This document shows positions 18,343-27,086 of a DNA stretch of 64,000 bases, piece after piece. Position numbers and translations under genes: made by a program. Source of the DNA: Nitrospinae bacterium CG11_big_fil_rev_8_21_14_0_20_45_15 (lineage in GTDB: Bacteria; Nitrospinota; Nitrospinia; Nitrospinales; VA-1); the NCBI GenBank assembly GCA_002787235.1, contig PCWG01000042.1, positions 62,001-126,000 of the forward strand, given 5' to 3'. Each line of letters opens with the position of its first letter. Positions within the stretch are counted from its first letter, which is position 1. Under the pieces are notes generated by a model, which worked only from the letters and a program-made list of their open reading frames with translations, had not been told where the DNA came from and did not search any database.

Positions 18343-19419
18343 TCAGTTAAAAATCAAACGAATTACCTTTTTCTGGTTCGCAATTTCAATGTCTTCGGGC
18401 ACACGTTGTCCAGAAGTGAAATAGGAAAATGGCAATCGGGTTCGTAATGAAAAGTTTAATAATGATCCGAAATTAAGGCCTTCGTCCAATTTTGTGAACA
18501 GGGCGCGGTCAAGACCCAGGGGTGCTAATTGTCGATGTACGGCATTTAATATTTTTTCTTGCGATGCGATGCTTGCGACAAGATGAGTTTCTACATTTCC
18601 TACCGTTGCAAAAATTTCCTTCAATTCTGCGGCGTACCCGGTGTCTTGATGGCTTCGACCCATTGTGTCTATGAGGATCAAATCTTTGTCGCTGTGTTTT
18701 TTGACGCTACTTTGAAATTCATATTTATCAGCGGCCAGCTCGGTGGGTATTTGCATGATGTCGCCATAAATTTTGAGTTGGTCGAAAGCTCCCATGCGAT
18801 AGGTGTCTAAAGAAATCAAGGCGACTTTCTTTTTTTGGCGCAGTGAAAAATCAGCGGCGAGTTTGGCAATCGTCGTAGTTTTTCCGGCTCCCGTGGGGCC
18901 CACCAGGGCGACACGTTTTTGACTGCCTTCGATGAGTTGGACCGGGCCCGCGCAGTCCATCACCCGGGTTAGCAATTTTGTGATGTCCTTATTCAGTTCG
19001 CCATTGGTTTCAGAGGCGGCTCTGCCTGCTTTCCCAATTATTTTCCCGGCAAGTTTTTCATCGACTCCATTCCCGGTCATTTGTTGAAATATTCCCAATT
19101 GTGATTTGTCCAGACCCAGAAGACGTGCTCTTTCGCTCTGGCTTGCCATTGACATGACGAGGGAGGGCAGGTCCAGAGAATCGTTGTTCCAGAAATGGGG
19201 ATCGGGTTCGTTTGTACCTGGCTTGTTATTGCCCATACTCTGCCAGTTTTCAACAGGAGCGTAGTCGATAGCGGCGGTGATCTCAACTTCTCCTGGCACT
19301 CCCGGTCGGGCAGGTTTGATGCAACGCGAACTGATGATTAAAGCGTCTTCGCCGAGTTCGCGTTTGACGGTATCCAGTGCCCTTGCGTAGCTGGATGATA
19401 TGAATTTTCTAACTCGCAT
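18343..19419 (-). CDS. flhF: Flagellar placement GTPase FlhF
   Basis: This 358-residue protein starts MRVRKFISSSYARAL, the FlhF basic N-terminus, and carries an SRP-type GTPase domain. That domain contains VALVGPTGAGKTTTIAKLA, the KVALISLDTYRMGAFDQL segment, DLILIDTMGRSHQD and TKLDEG. FlhF marks the pole or site for new flagella. The protein is at the short end for the family, with a short linker between the N-terminal and NG domains. Its start overlaps the flhA end by 11 bases. Confidence 0.95.
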   Translation of the reverse strand: MRVRKFISSSYARALDTVKRELGEDALIISSRCIKPARPGVPGEVEITAAIDYAPVENWQSMGNNKPGTNEPDPHFWNNDSLDLPSLVMSMASQSERARLLGLDKSQLGIFQQMTGNGVDEKLAGKIIGKAGRAASETNGELNKDITKLLTRVMDCAGPVQLIEGSQKRVALVGPTGAGKTTTIAKLAADFSLRQKKKVALISLDTYRMGAFDQLKIYGDIMQIPTELAADKYEFQSSVKKHSDKDLILIDTMGRSHQDTGYAAELKEIFATVGNVETHLVASIASQEKILNAVHRQLAPLGLDRALFTKLDEGLNFGSLLNFSLRTRLPFSYFTSGQRVPEDIEIANQKKVIRLIFN

Positions 19420-21508
19420 TGAGGCCTATGATTTTAAGGTTGTTGATTTGCACACTGGGTATGATTTCACTGTGAGATAAAACGACCAGATCGGGCATGA
19501 AGCGTTCTGTAAAACGTCGAAGATGCTGGCGAATCGACGGTGATGCGAGCAAAATAGGAGCGGTTTCCAATTTTGGGGTGATCGCTTCAACCGCTTCTTT
19601 GAGCCCTTTCAATAATTTTTCTGCCACACTCGGTTCCAGAGCAAGGAAAGAGGAACTGTCCGTTCTTTGCACCGATCCCTCCAGAATATCCTCAATACGA
19701 CGATCCAGTGTCATGACGGCGAGTGTGCCATCGCTGGATTGGTATTGTTTGGTGATCGGTCGAGCCATGGCCTGGCGAACATATTCGGTCAACAGATCGG
19801 GATCCGTCGTGGTTCCTGCGTAATCAGCCAATTGTTCGAGAATGGTGCGCAAATCGCGTATGGAGATTTGTTCCCTGAGCAGGTTCTTTAAGACACGCTG
19901 AACTTTACCGAGGGGGAGCAGGTTGGGGATCAGTTCTTCTATTACTTTTGGATTGGTTTCTTTAAATTTATCCACCAGGGCTTGAACTTCCTGACGTCCC
20001 AGCAAGTCCTGTCCATTTCTCTTGATGGTTTCTTTGATATGGGTCGTGATCACGGTAGCAGGATCGACTACGGTGTAACCTGCCATTTGAGCTTCCTGTT
20101 TAGCGTTCGGAGAAATCCATACGGCAGGCAGACCAAATGTGGGCTCTTGTGTTGGAATACCGGGGATCTCCCGTTCAGCTGTTCCTGGATTCATTGCGAG
20201 TAAGCGGTTTATCATAATCAGGCCACGAGCAACCTCTACGCCCTTTATGAGGAGAGCGTATTCGTTGGATTTTAATTGTAAATTGTCACGGATATGGAGT
20301 GGGGGAACGATGAATCCCATTTCTAATGCAAATTGGCGACGAACGGATTTAATACGATCGAGCAGTTCTCCATTGCGGTCGGAATCGACGAGAGGAATCA
20401 ACTCATAGCCGACTTCCAGCTCCATCATGTCGAGAGGCAAGATGGATTCCACTTTTTCCTGAACAGGGGCTTTTGCGGATTCGACTTGTTTATTCGCCGC
20501 AATGAGATTGGTCTTGCCGATATCTTTGTATCTTCGTACACCGATCAGCCCCGATAGAATCGATAATATGACAAATGGGAAATGTGGCAGACCGGGAATC
20601 AAGGCGAAAAAGAACAGTGCACCTGAAGATATCAGGAACGCATTGGGTTGATTGAGCAATTGTTCGATCAAATCTGCCGGCAGATTTTTTGCGGCAGAAG
20701 AGCGGGTAACGACAAGACCTGCGGCGGTGGATATGATGAGTGCCGGGAGTTGGGATACCAGACCATCGCCGATGGTCAGCAGGGTATAAACCTGTGCGGC
20801 TTCAACCGTGTCCATTCCCAGTTGAAATACGCCAATGGCGAACCCGCCCAGAATATTTATCAAAGTGATGAGGATACCCGCGATGGCGTCACCTCGTACG
20901 AAGCGGATCGCACCGTCCATGGAACCGTAAAAGTCCGCTTCATTTTCCAGCTTTTCCCGGCGTACACGCGCTTCCTGCTCGGTGATGATTCCTGCGTTGA
21001 GGTCAGCGTCTATGCTCATTTGTTTTCCAGGGATAGCATCGAGAGTGAATCGTGCGGCGACTTCAGAGGTTCGCACCGAACCTTTGGTGATAACGATAAA
21101 GTTGATCATTACCAGAATAACGAATATGACGGTTCCAACAACGAAGTTGCCACCAACGACGAAGGAACCAAACGATTCGATCACTTCTCCTGCGGCTCCA
21201 GAACCTTCGTTGCCTTGAAGCAGGATGACACGGGTCGTGGCAACGTTCAGTGACAGGCGGAGGAGGGTGACAACCAGCAAAATCGAGGGGAATACCGTAA
21301 ATTCCAGCGGACTCGTCATGAATATGGAAACCAAAAGAATGACGAGTGCCAGTGTGAGACTGAATGACAAGAGCAGGTCCAGCATGAAGGGTGGAACGGG
21401 CATCACCATAATGGCGAGGATTCCCATAATTCCAGCCGCAATGATAGATTCCTCCGGCTTGGCAGAAAATAATTTTAAAACGCCCTCTGCTTCTAATGGT
21501 TTAGCCAT
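19409..21508 (-). CDS. flhA: Flagellar type III export gate protein FlhA
   Basis: This 699-residue protein has about eight N-terminal membrane helices, the FHIPEP-region segment ARFTLDAIPGKQMSIDADLNAG, and a cytoplasmic C-domain that binds chaperone-substrate complexes. It is the main gate subunit that couples proton flow to export of flagellar parts. Length and order are normal. It is preceded by flhB (148 bases upstream) and overlaps flhF. Confidence 0.97.
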   Translation of the reverse strand: MAKPLEAEGVLKLFSAKPEESIIAAGIMGILAIMVMPVPPFMLDLLLSFSLTLALVILLVSIFMTSPLEFTVFPSILLVVTLLRLSLNVATTRVILLQGNEGSGAAGEVIESFGSFVVGGNFVVGTVIFVILVMINFIVITKGSVRTSEVAARFTLDAIPGKQMSIDADLNAGIITEQEARVRREKLENEADFYGSMDGAIRFVRGDAIAGILITLINILGGFAIGVFQLGMDTVEAAQVYTLLTIGDGLVSQLPALIISTAAGLVVTRSSAAKNLPADLIEQLLNQPNAFLISSGALFFFALIPGLPHFPFVILSILSGLIGVRRYKDIGKTNLIAANKQVESAKAPVQEKVESILPLDMMELEVGYELIPLVDSDRNGELLDRIKSVRRQFALEMGFIVPPLHIRDNLQLKSNEYALLIKGVEVARGLIMINRLLAMNPGTAEREIPGIPTQEPTFGLPAVWISPNAKQEAQMAGYTVVDPATVITTHIKETIKRNGQDLLGRQEVQALVDKFKETNPKVIEELIPNLLPLGKVQRVLKNLLREQISIRDLRTILEQLADYAGTTTDPDLLTEYVRQAMARPITKQYQSSDGTLAVMTLDRRIEDILEGSVQRTDSSSFLALEPSVAEKLLKGLKEAVEAITPKLETAPILLASPSIRQHLRRFTERFMPDLVVLSHSEIIPSVQINNLKIIGLNAS

Positions 21509-21656
21509 GATTTTAGGTGCCGGTATTTATTCGTTCAATAATTTGACGGTTTTTTATAATCGGTTGAGTCGGCAAAGTCCTTTAAACAAATGGGCTTATT
21601 AAACGTTCAACCCGAGGGTTTTAAACTGACCCGCTCATATCAAATTAATGCAATAG

Positions 21657-22730
21657 CTATGCCAACGTTTTGTTTTTTAAACGGTAAACGTAGGCCAGGA
21701 TTTCGGCAATGGCTTTGTAGAGGCTGGCCGGGATGGTTTGTCCGATATCTACTGTTTTGTAGAGAGTACGAGCGAGGGGTTTGTCCTCGACCATGGGGAT
21801 ATCGTGCAAGCGAGCAACTTCTCGAATTCTTGCCGCCATTTCGTCTTGTCCCTTGGCGACAACGATGGGAGCCGCGGCACCTTCAGGATCGTATTTGATG
21901 GCGATAGATATATGGGTTGGGTTGGTCACAACAACATCGGCCTGAGGCACTGCCGACATCATACGTTGACGCGCCATGTTCATTTGCGCTGTTCGGATAC
22001 GTTGTTTGATCTGAGGGTTTCCGTCCATTTCCTTACGCTCGTCCTTGACCTCCTGCTTGGTCATTTTGAGGTTTTCCATGTAAGTAAATTTCTGAAAAGC
22101 GAAGTCGAGCGCGGCGAGGATCAACAAAGTCAGAAAAACCTTGAACATGATTTCCATGGCGACATCGCCCATAAATGTCATGATCTGGCTGGAGTTGAGC
22201 CCCATCATGGGAGGGATTTCTTCCCAATGTCCTTGGATCGAATAATAGGCGACGATGGAGATGACAGAGATTTTAAATAGAGATTTGAATAACTCGGCGA
22301 CCGAATTTTTAGAAAATATTCTTCCAAATCCTTTGAGTGGATTTAATTTATTGAATTTGGGTTGTAAGGGTGTGACAGAGAAGTGGAATCCCTGTGTCTG
22401 AAATAAATTAGCGATGATACCGGCGACCATGATGGTGAGCAGGATCGGGGCCAGAATCATGAAAATATGATCGAGTACCCATTTGAACAACGCATACATT
22501 TCTTCAGTTGTAAAATTGGTACTTCCGGCACGGCCCAATATGTCACGCCAGGAGTACATCATTTTTTGAGTGAGTTCTCGACCCGAAAACATAAAGATGG
22601 AAACAGCACCGAGTAGAACAAAACTGGAGGTAATTTCTTTACTGTTGGCAAAGTTACCTTTTTTCTCGGCGTCGGAGACACGCTTGGACGACGCGTCTTC
22701 GGTTTTTTGGTCTTTATTGTCGTCTGACAT
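21657..22730 (-). CDS. flhB: Flagellar export switch protein FlhB
   Basis: This 357-residue protein has four membrane helices and the autocleavage motif NPTH at residues 270-273. Known FlhB cleaves itself there and switches export from rod-hook to filament subunits. The N-terminus (DQKTEDASSKRVSDAEKKG) is typical. It lies 18 bases after fliR. The 148 bases to flhA hold nothing clear. Confidence 0.96.
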   Translation of the reverse strand: MSDDNKDQKTEDASSKRVSDAEKKGNFANSKEITSSFVLLGAVSIFMFSGRELTQKMMYSWRDILGRAGSTNFTTEEMYALFKWVLDHIFMILAPILLTIMVAGIIANLFQTQGFHFSVTPLQPKFNKLNPLKGFGRIFSKNSVAELFKSLFKISVISIVAYYSIQGHWEEIPPMMGLNSSQIMTFMGDVAMEIMFKVFLTLLILAALDFAFQKFTYMENLKMTKQEVKDERKEMDGNPQIKQRIRTAQMNMARQRMMSAVPQADVVVTNPTHISIAIKYDPEGAAAPIVVAKGQDEMAARIREVARLHDIPMVEDKPLARTLYKTVDIGQTIPASLYKAIAEILAYVYRLKNKTLA

Positions 22731-22748
22731 TTTTTTCTCGCGGTTTGT

Positions 22749-23528
22749 TTAAAAGGAACTCAACAAACCTTTGAATTGCGCAGGAAGTAAATTGATCTGG
22801 TTTTGTATGATAATACTGAAAAATGACATGGATATCGCAACCATGACAAGTCCAACTCCAATTTGCAGTGGAAATCCGACGATAAATACGTTCATTTGCG
22901 GTACGGTTCGAGCGACCAGCCCCAGTCCCACCGCGATAAAAAACAGTATCGCCATGGCGGGGGCGGCAATGCGTATTGCGACAGCAAATGAAGACACGAA
23001 AAAATTTAAAATCACTTCCGGGGCATGCGAACCCAGATTGATTGCGCTGACATCTATGAGAAAAAAACTTTGTGTCACTGCCTGGATCATTATGTGATGA
23101 GCATCCAGGGTCAGAAACAGCAAGATCGCTAAAATATTTTGAAACTGTGCGGTGACGGAAACACTGCTCTCAGTCTGAGGGTCAATGACGTTGACCACAC
23201 CAAAACCCATTTGAAAGTCGATAACCGTTCCGGCAATTTGAACGGCGGTGAATATCAGGCGTGCCGTGAAGCCGATTCCAAATCCTATCGTTACTTCTGC
23301 AAACAAATAAGTCGCCAGATCGAAAAGTCCGCGAATGGGTGCGACGGCAACAGTGGGCTGAACTACTGGAAATATGGTGATGCTCATCAGGAAAGCCAGC
23401 CCGATTTTCATTTGTGTGGGAATCTGGCGGCTTCCCAGAATAGGCATGAACAGGAACATGGCCCCGACGCGAAAGAAGACGAAGAAGAAAGCTTCTACTT
23501 CGGCATAATTCAGGTCGAGGATGTCCAT
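22749..23528 (-). CDS. fliR: Flagellar export protein FliR
   Basis: This 259-residue, almost wholly hydrophobic protein begins DILDLNYAEVEAFFFVFFRV and has FliR marks such as PILGSRQIPTQMKIGLA. FliR is part of the FliPQR export gate in the basal body. Its start overlaps the fliQ stop by one base (TAATG), so translation is likely coupled. Confidence 0.95.
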   Translation of the reverse strand: MDILDLNYAEVEAFFFVFFRVGAMFLFMPILGSRQIPTQMKIGLAFLMSITIFPVVQPTVAVAPIRGLFDLATYLFAEVTIGFGIGFTARLIFTAVQIAGTVIDFQMGFGVVNVIDPQTESSVSVTAQFQNILAILLFLTLDAHHIMIQAVTQSFFLIDVSAINLGSHAPEVILNFFVSSFAVAIRIAAPAMAILFFIAVGLGLVARTVPQMNVFIVGFPLQIGVGLVMVAISMSFFSIIIQNQINLLPAQFKGLLSSF

Positions 23529-23797
23529 TATTGAATATACTCTGGAAAGTTAATCAAAATTTTGGCGGTGAAGGAGAGCATGGTTTGTATCAACCAGGGA
23601 AAAAATAATAAAACGGAACCGAAGACCGCAAGAATTTTTGGTATAAAACTCAAGGTCATTTCCTGGATCGAAGTGACTGCCTGAAAAATGGATATGGCAA
23701 GTCCAGTGACCAATCCAAACCCCAGCATGGGAGAGGAAAGAAGCAGGGTTGTTTTTATGCTGTCTATGGCAAAATCTACAATGAAGGCCTGGGTCAT
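23528..23797 (-). CDS. fliQ: Flagellar export protein FliQ
   Basis: This 89-residue protein has two membrane helices and the conserved centre AVTSIQEMTLSFIPKILAV. It assembles with FliP and FliR into the export gate. It lies 10 bases after fliP and overlaps fliR by one base. Confidence 0.95.
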   Translation of the reverse strand: MTQAFIVDFAIDSIKTTLLLSSPMLGFGLVTGLAISIFQAVTSIQEMTLSFIPKILAVFGSVLLFFPWLIQTMLSFTAKILINFPEYIQ

Positions 23798-23807
23798 GGG
23801 TGTCTCC

Positions 23808-24575
23808 TTAGCTGAAGCTTTTCATCAGGGAACCGATGGTCAAGTACCATCCATCCACCATAACGAACAGCATTAATTTGAAAGGCAGTGATATTAAAAC
23901 AGGTGGTAACATCATCATACCCATGGAGAGAAGTATGCTGGCCACGACCATGTCCAGAATCAAAAAGGGGATATAGATCATGAACCCTATTTGGAACGCC
24001 GTTTTTAATTCGCTGATTATGAATGCGGGAATCAAGGCCTGAATGCTGACATCTTTAATGCTGTTGGGCTGTTCACCGCTATTAGAGAGTCTCAGAAACA
24101 AAGCCAGATCTTTTTCTCTGGTTTGAGCCATCATGAATCTTTTCAATGGGATAAAGGCAGAATCAATGGCTTCATTTTGGGATATCTTTTCGTCAAGATA
24201 AGGTTGCAGAGCCTTCTCATTGATCTCCATCCATACAGGGCTCATGACAAAGAGTGTCAAAAACAATGCCAGTCCGATCAAAACTTGTGTGGGAGGCGTT
24301 TGCTGAGTGCCCATGGCTTGCCGCAAGAATGAAAGAACGATGATGATGCGGGAGAATGAAGTGGTCAAAATCAATATCGACGGTGCCAGTGTGAGCACGG
24401 TCAAAAGCAACATGATTTGCAGAGCACTGGATACTTTTTCTGGATCGCTGGCATCTTCCATACCGATCTGAATGTTTGGCAAGGAGACAGCCTGGCTTTC
24501 GCTTTCGGGCAATGCTGTGAAAATGGCCAGAGCCAGTATGACAACCGAAAGCGTTTTTTTAAGTACGGAGTTCAT
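23808..24575 (-). CDS. fliP: Flagellar export protein FliP
   Basis: This 255-residue protein has a signal-like N-terminus ending near residue 28, then FliP marks: TSFSRIIIVLSFLRQAMGTQ, QTPPTQVLIGLALFLT, and DMVVASILLSMGMMMLPP. It forms the gate core with FliQ and FliR. Its start overlaps the fliO stop by 4 bases. Confidence 0.96.
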   Translation of the reverse strand: MNSVLKKTLSVVILALAIFTALPESESQAVSLPNIQIGMEDASDPEKVSSALQIMLLLTVLTLAPSILILTTSFSRIIIVLSFLRQAMGTQQTPPTQVLIGLALFLTLFVMSPVWMEINEKALQPYLDEKISQNEAIDSAFIPLKRFMMAQTREKDLALFLRLSNSGEQPNSIKDVSIQALIPAFIISELKTAFQIGFMIYIPFLILDMVVASILLSMGMMMLPPVLISLPFKLMLFVMVDGWYLTIGSLMKSFS

Positions 24576-25762
24576 GCGATCCTCGTTTTCCCCATGCGTC
24601 GACGAATCTGGCGGGTTACAGCGGCGACAGAATCTTCTTTGTTAGGTTTGTTATCGGTTTTTTCGTCATCAAAGTCTTGCATGTATTTATTGAAAGCACT
24701 TCCGCTGACGGGTTGAGAATCGGTTTTACTGGCTTTGGGAGCTGGGGCACTTGATTTTTGTTTCTGAAATTTATTGCTGATTTGTTTTGCCAGATTATTG
24801 GAGTCGTTTGATTTGAGTTTTTCAATCATTTCGGGATTGTTGATTTCTGCAAGGAAGGAGATATTGTCTTTGGAAACACCCAAAGCAAGTATTTGCCCCG
24901 CGACTTCTACTAGTGCTATGTGTTTCCGGGGTGCAATGAATCCGGTTCCTAAAACTTTGACGAGGCGTTCTCCGTTCCCGAAAGGAGTATTCTTTAAGAC
25001 GTATTTTTTAAATATGTAAAACAGACCCAGCATAAAGCTCAAGACGATGGCCAGCATGCCAAATAATCTTAATATAGAGGGGGTTTCATCCAAGGATTTC
25101 CCCTGCTCACCCAGGTTAAAATAAGAGGGGTCGTTCTCTTTTGTGGTTCGGGTCTTTATATCTGTCGATGGTGTTGGTGAAACCTTGTTTGTCGTTGAGA
25201 TTTCATTTGAGCTGAAATTGTCCTGAGTGACAATCTCAGTGCTTGCCGGGATGTTTTCGGTAAGTGCAGGTCTCTGGTTATCTTCCAGTTCTGCGGCTTC
25301 CACGGTTTGGGCTGTTTCAGCAAGGAGACGACTTAGAAAGTCAGTTTCTGTTTTGTTGATGCGAACCGTCAGAGTATTGCCACGTGTCTCGATATGAATT
25401 CCATCTTTTTTGGATTCCCCATCTTCTGTAAACATAAAACGGGCGCGGACGGTTTTGGAGTCGAATTGGGCGAGATAAATTTGCGGAATTTGGGAATCTT
25501 CCGTTTCAAAATATTTCTTTGCCGGCTCAATATAGGTGCTGGGAAAATCTATTTGAGCCGATTTTTTATAGAAAATGGCTGGTTTGTAGGATTGAACCGA
25601 GTCTCTGAATATAAATCGTACGGTCAGCGCGTCATCTTTTTTATCAAAGGATACGTTTTCCAGAAGGTTCAAGCCCACTAGATTTGCGGCGTCGCTCTGT
25701 CCTTGTACCCCGAATATGAAAATGGAGAGGGTCCATAAAATGATTTTTTTGCGTAGATTCAT
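24572..25762 (-). CDS. fliO: FliO with a long N-terminal periplasmic domain
   Basis: This 396-residue protein has a signal peptide (about 1-26) and a beta-rich domain (about 27-135) resembling an AMIN-type domain. A low-complexity Thr/Ser/Asn/Glu linker follows. A membrane helix (about 230-252) then leads into a FliO domain with RLVKVLGTGFIAPRKHIALV and GQILALGVSKDNISFL. FliO helps assemble the FliP ring. Most FliO proteins are 100-150 residues, so the extra periplasmic domain is unusual. A polar C-tail ends in Arg-rich sequence. It is the first gene of the operon. Confidence 0.85.
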   Translation of the reverse strand: MNLRKKIILWTLSIFIFGVQGQSDAANLVGLNLLENVSFDKKDDALTVRFIFRDSVQSYKPAIFYKKSAQIDFPSTYIEPAKKYFETEDSQIPQIYLAQFDSKTVRARFMFTEDGESKKDGIHIETRGNTLTVRINKTETDFLSRLLAETAQTVEAAELEDNQRPALTENIPASTEIVTQDNFSSNEISTTNKVSPTPSTDIKTRTTKENDPSYFNLGEQGKSLDETPSILRLFGMLAIVLSFMLGLFYIFKKYVLKNTPFGNGERLVKVLGTGFIAPRKHIALVEVAGQILALGVSKDNISFLAEINNPEMIEKLKSNDSNNLAKQISNKFQKQKSSAPAPKASKTDSQPVSGSAFNKYMQDFDDEKTDNKPNKEDSVAAVTRQIRRRMGKTRIA

Positions 25763-26103
25763 AACAAAGCCTTTTACGGGTAAGTGTTTGACGGCGTCAA
25801 TATTTCGTCAAATCATGAGTATGACCGGTATTTAGCAATTGCTATGCCGTTTTGAAAATTTTCCCGGTATAAAACAATATTTAAAGATTTCTTTGAACTT
25901 GGGAGGGTAAAAGGTTCTGCGGCGAGTATTTGAAATGGTAAGTATTTTGGTTTTTTTATTAAGATAGATTTTGACAGTTTTTTTTATCAAAAGCAGAAAG
26001 ATTCTCCCTTATAATGCATCTGTAGCAAGATTTTGCTTAAAATAACACTTATAAAAACGTTACTTAAAACAAGAAACGTGACTATTTAGAAAGGAGATGA
26101 GAG
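25763..26103. other. Divergent intergenic region (fliO / GlcG-like gene)
   Basis: These 341 AT-rich bases separate divergent starts. They hold a sigma-54-like site for fliO (separate entry). On the other side TATAAT at 26010-26015 could be a -10 for the GlcG-like gene, but no good -35 stands at the right distance; a TTGACA at 25971-25976 is too far away. I see no gene in it. Confidence 0.5.
25834..25849 (-). promoter_or_regulatory. Possible sigma-54 (-24/-12) promoter for fliO
   Basis: Read on the minus strand the sequence is CGGCATAGCAATTGCT. The GG and GC are exactly 10 bases apart as sigma-54 requires, TTGCT matches the -12 box fully, and CGGCAT matches the -24 box partly. It lies about 72 bases before the fliO ATG. 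The palindrome AGCAATTGCT within it is a caution. Sigma-54 control of polar flagella genes is well known. Confidence 0.4.
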
Positions 26104-26526
26104 ATGGGGGTATATGACACACGAGACATTTCTGACGATGGTGCCAGAAAAGTTTTGCGAGCGGCTATGGAAAAGTCTAGGGAAATCAATTGCAAGATGA
26201 ACATTGCTGTTGTTGATGCGGGGACCAATCTGAAAACGTTTTTCAGAATGGAAGGAGCCTGGTTGGGAAGCACTGACATTTCCATCAAGAAGGCCAAGAC
26301 CGCCCGGTATTTTGATATGCCTACAGGTGAAATCGGTAAATTGAGTCAACCCGGCGGCCCGCTCTATAATATCGAACACTCCAACGGAGGTTTGATTTCC
26401 TTTCCCGGTGGTGTTCCGCTTAAGGATACGAATGGAAATATTGTGGGTGCTATTGGAGTATCAGGATCTTCCGTTGAAAATGACCACGCTGTCGCGGAAG
26501 CTGGAGCACAAGCCCTTCTGAGCTGA
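26104..26526 (+). CDS. GlcG/HbpS (DUF336) family protein
   Basis: This 140-residue protein has the family pattern: [31 protein letters not shown], and [23 protein letters not shown]. Related proteins bind heme or related ligands (HbpS), or sit in glycolate and propanediol loci (GlcG, PduO-C). There is no such pathway nearby. A strong GAAAGGAG site precedes the ATG, so expression may be high. It is a single-gene unit that converges with folK. Confidence 0.82.
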   Translation: MGVYDTRDISDDGARKVLRAAMEKSREINCKMNIAVVDAGTNLKTFFRMEGAWLGSTDISIKKAKTARYFDMPTGEIGKLSQPGGPLYNIEHSNGGLISFPGGVPLKDTNGNIVGAIGVSGSSVENDHAVAEAGAQALLS

Positions 26527-26560
26527 TCAAATCAATTCCAAGACCCTTTAAATCTAAGCT

Positions 26561-27052
26561 TCAATCACTGTAGCGGTTGACTTCTTGACCGGGTGGAAGT
26601 TCGGCAAGCAGTTGACCGCTGGTTTTGTTCAGTTGAGGATGATTCCAGTCGGGTGCAAGTTCGTTCAATGGCTCCAGCACGAAACGGCGGTGGGAGAGTT
26701 CCGGGTGGGGAATTTTAAGGCTATCGGTGGACAGGATTTGCTGGTCGTAAAAAAGAATGTCCAGATCAATTTCACGGGGTCCCCATTTTTTGCGGGCTTT
26801 GCGGCCCATTTCTTTTTCTATGCTGAGGAGATTGTCGAGCAATTCCTGCGGATTGTAGGTGGTCGATATTTTCACAACAGCGTTCACAAACCAATTCTGT
26901 TCGGTTACGCCAATGGGTGCCGTTGTGTAGAAAGAGGATGTTGCGAGCAGGCGAATGCATTTTGTATTTTGCAAATGCTCAATCGCCTGCTCGCAATTTT
27001 TTTTAGCTGAGCCCAGATTAGAACCGATTCCTATAAAAGCTGTGATGCTCAT
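26561..27052 (-). CDS. folK: HPPK, 6-hydroxymethyl-dihydropterin pyrophosphokinase
   Basis: This 163-residue protein has the FolK marks: AFIGIGSNLGSAKKNCEQAI, SSFYTTAPIGVTEQNWFVNA, and GPREIDLDILFY with HPELSHRRFVLEPL. It moves pyrophosphate from ATP to 6-hydroxymethyl-7,8-dihydropterin in folate synthesis. It is the gene after dapL on the same strand, 34 bases downstream. No other folate gene is near. Confidence 0.95.
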   Translation of the reverse strand: MSITAFIGIGSNLGSAKKNCEQAIEHLQNTKCIRLLATSSFYTTAPIGVTEQNWFVNAVVKISTTYNPQELLDNLLSIEKEMGRKARKKWGPREIDLDILFYDQQILSTDSLKIPHPELSHRRFVLEPLNELAPDWNHPQLNKTSGQLLAELPPGQEVNRYSD

Positions 27053-27086
27053 AAATGCGGACCTTTGGTTTTCTGGACTCTTGAAT

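Noticed and set aside
20648-21253. 201-codon plus-strand frame
   Set aside because: It is antisense to flhA, a clear full-length gene, and has no homology signal.
25971-26015. TTGACA and TATAAT before the GlcG-like gene as one promoter
   Set aside because: The boxes are 33 bases apart, about twice the workable spacer, so they cannot act together.
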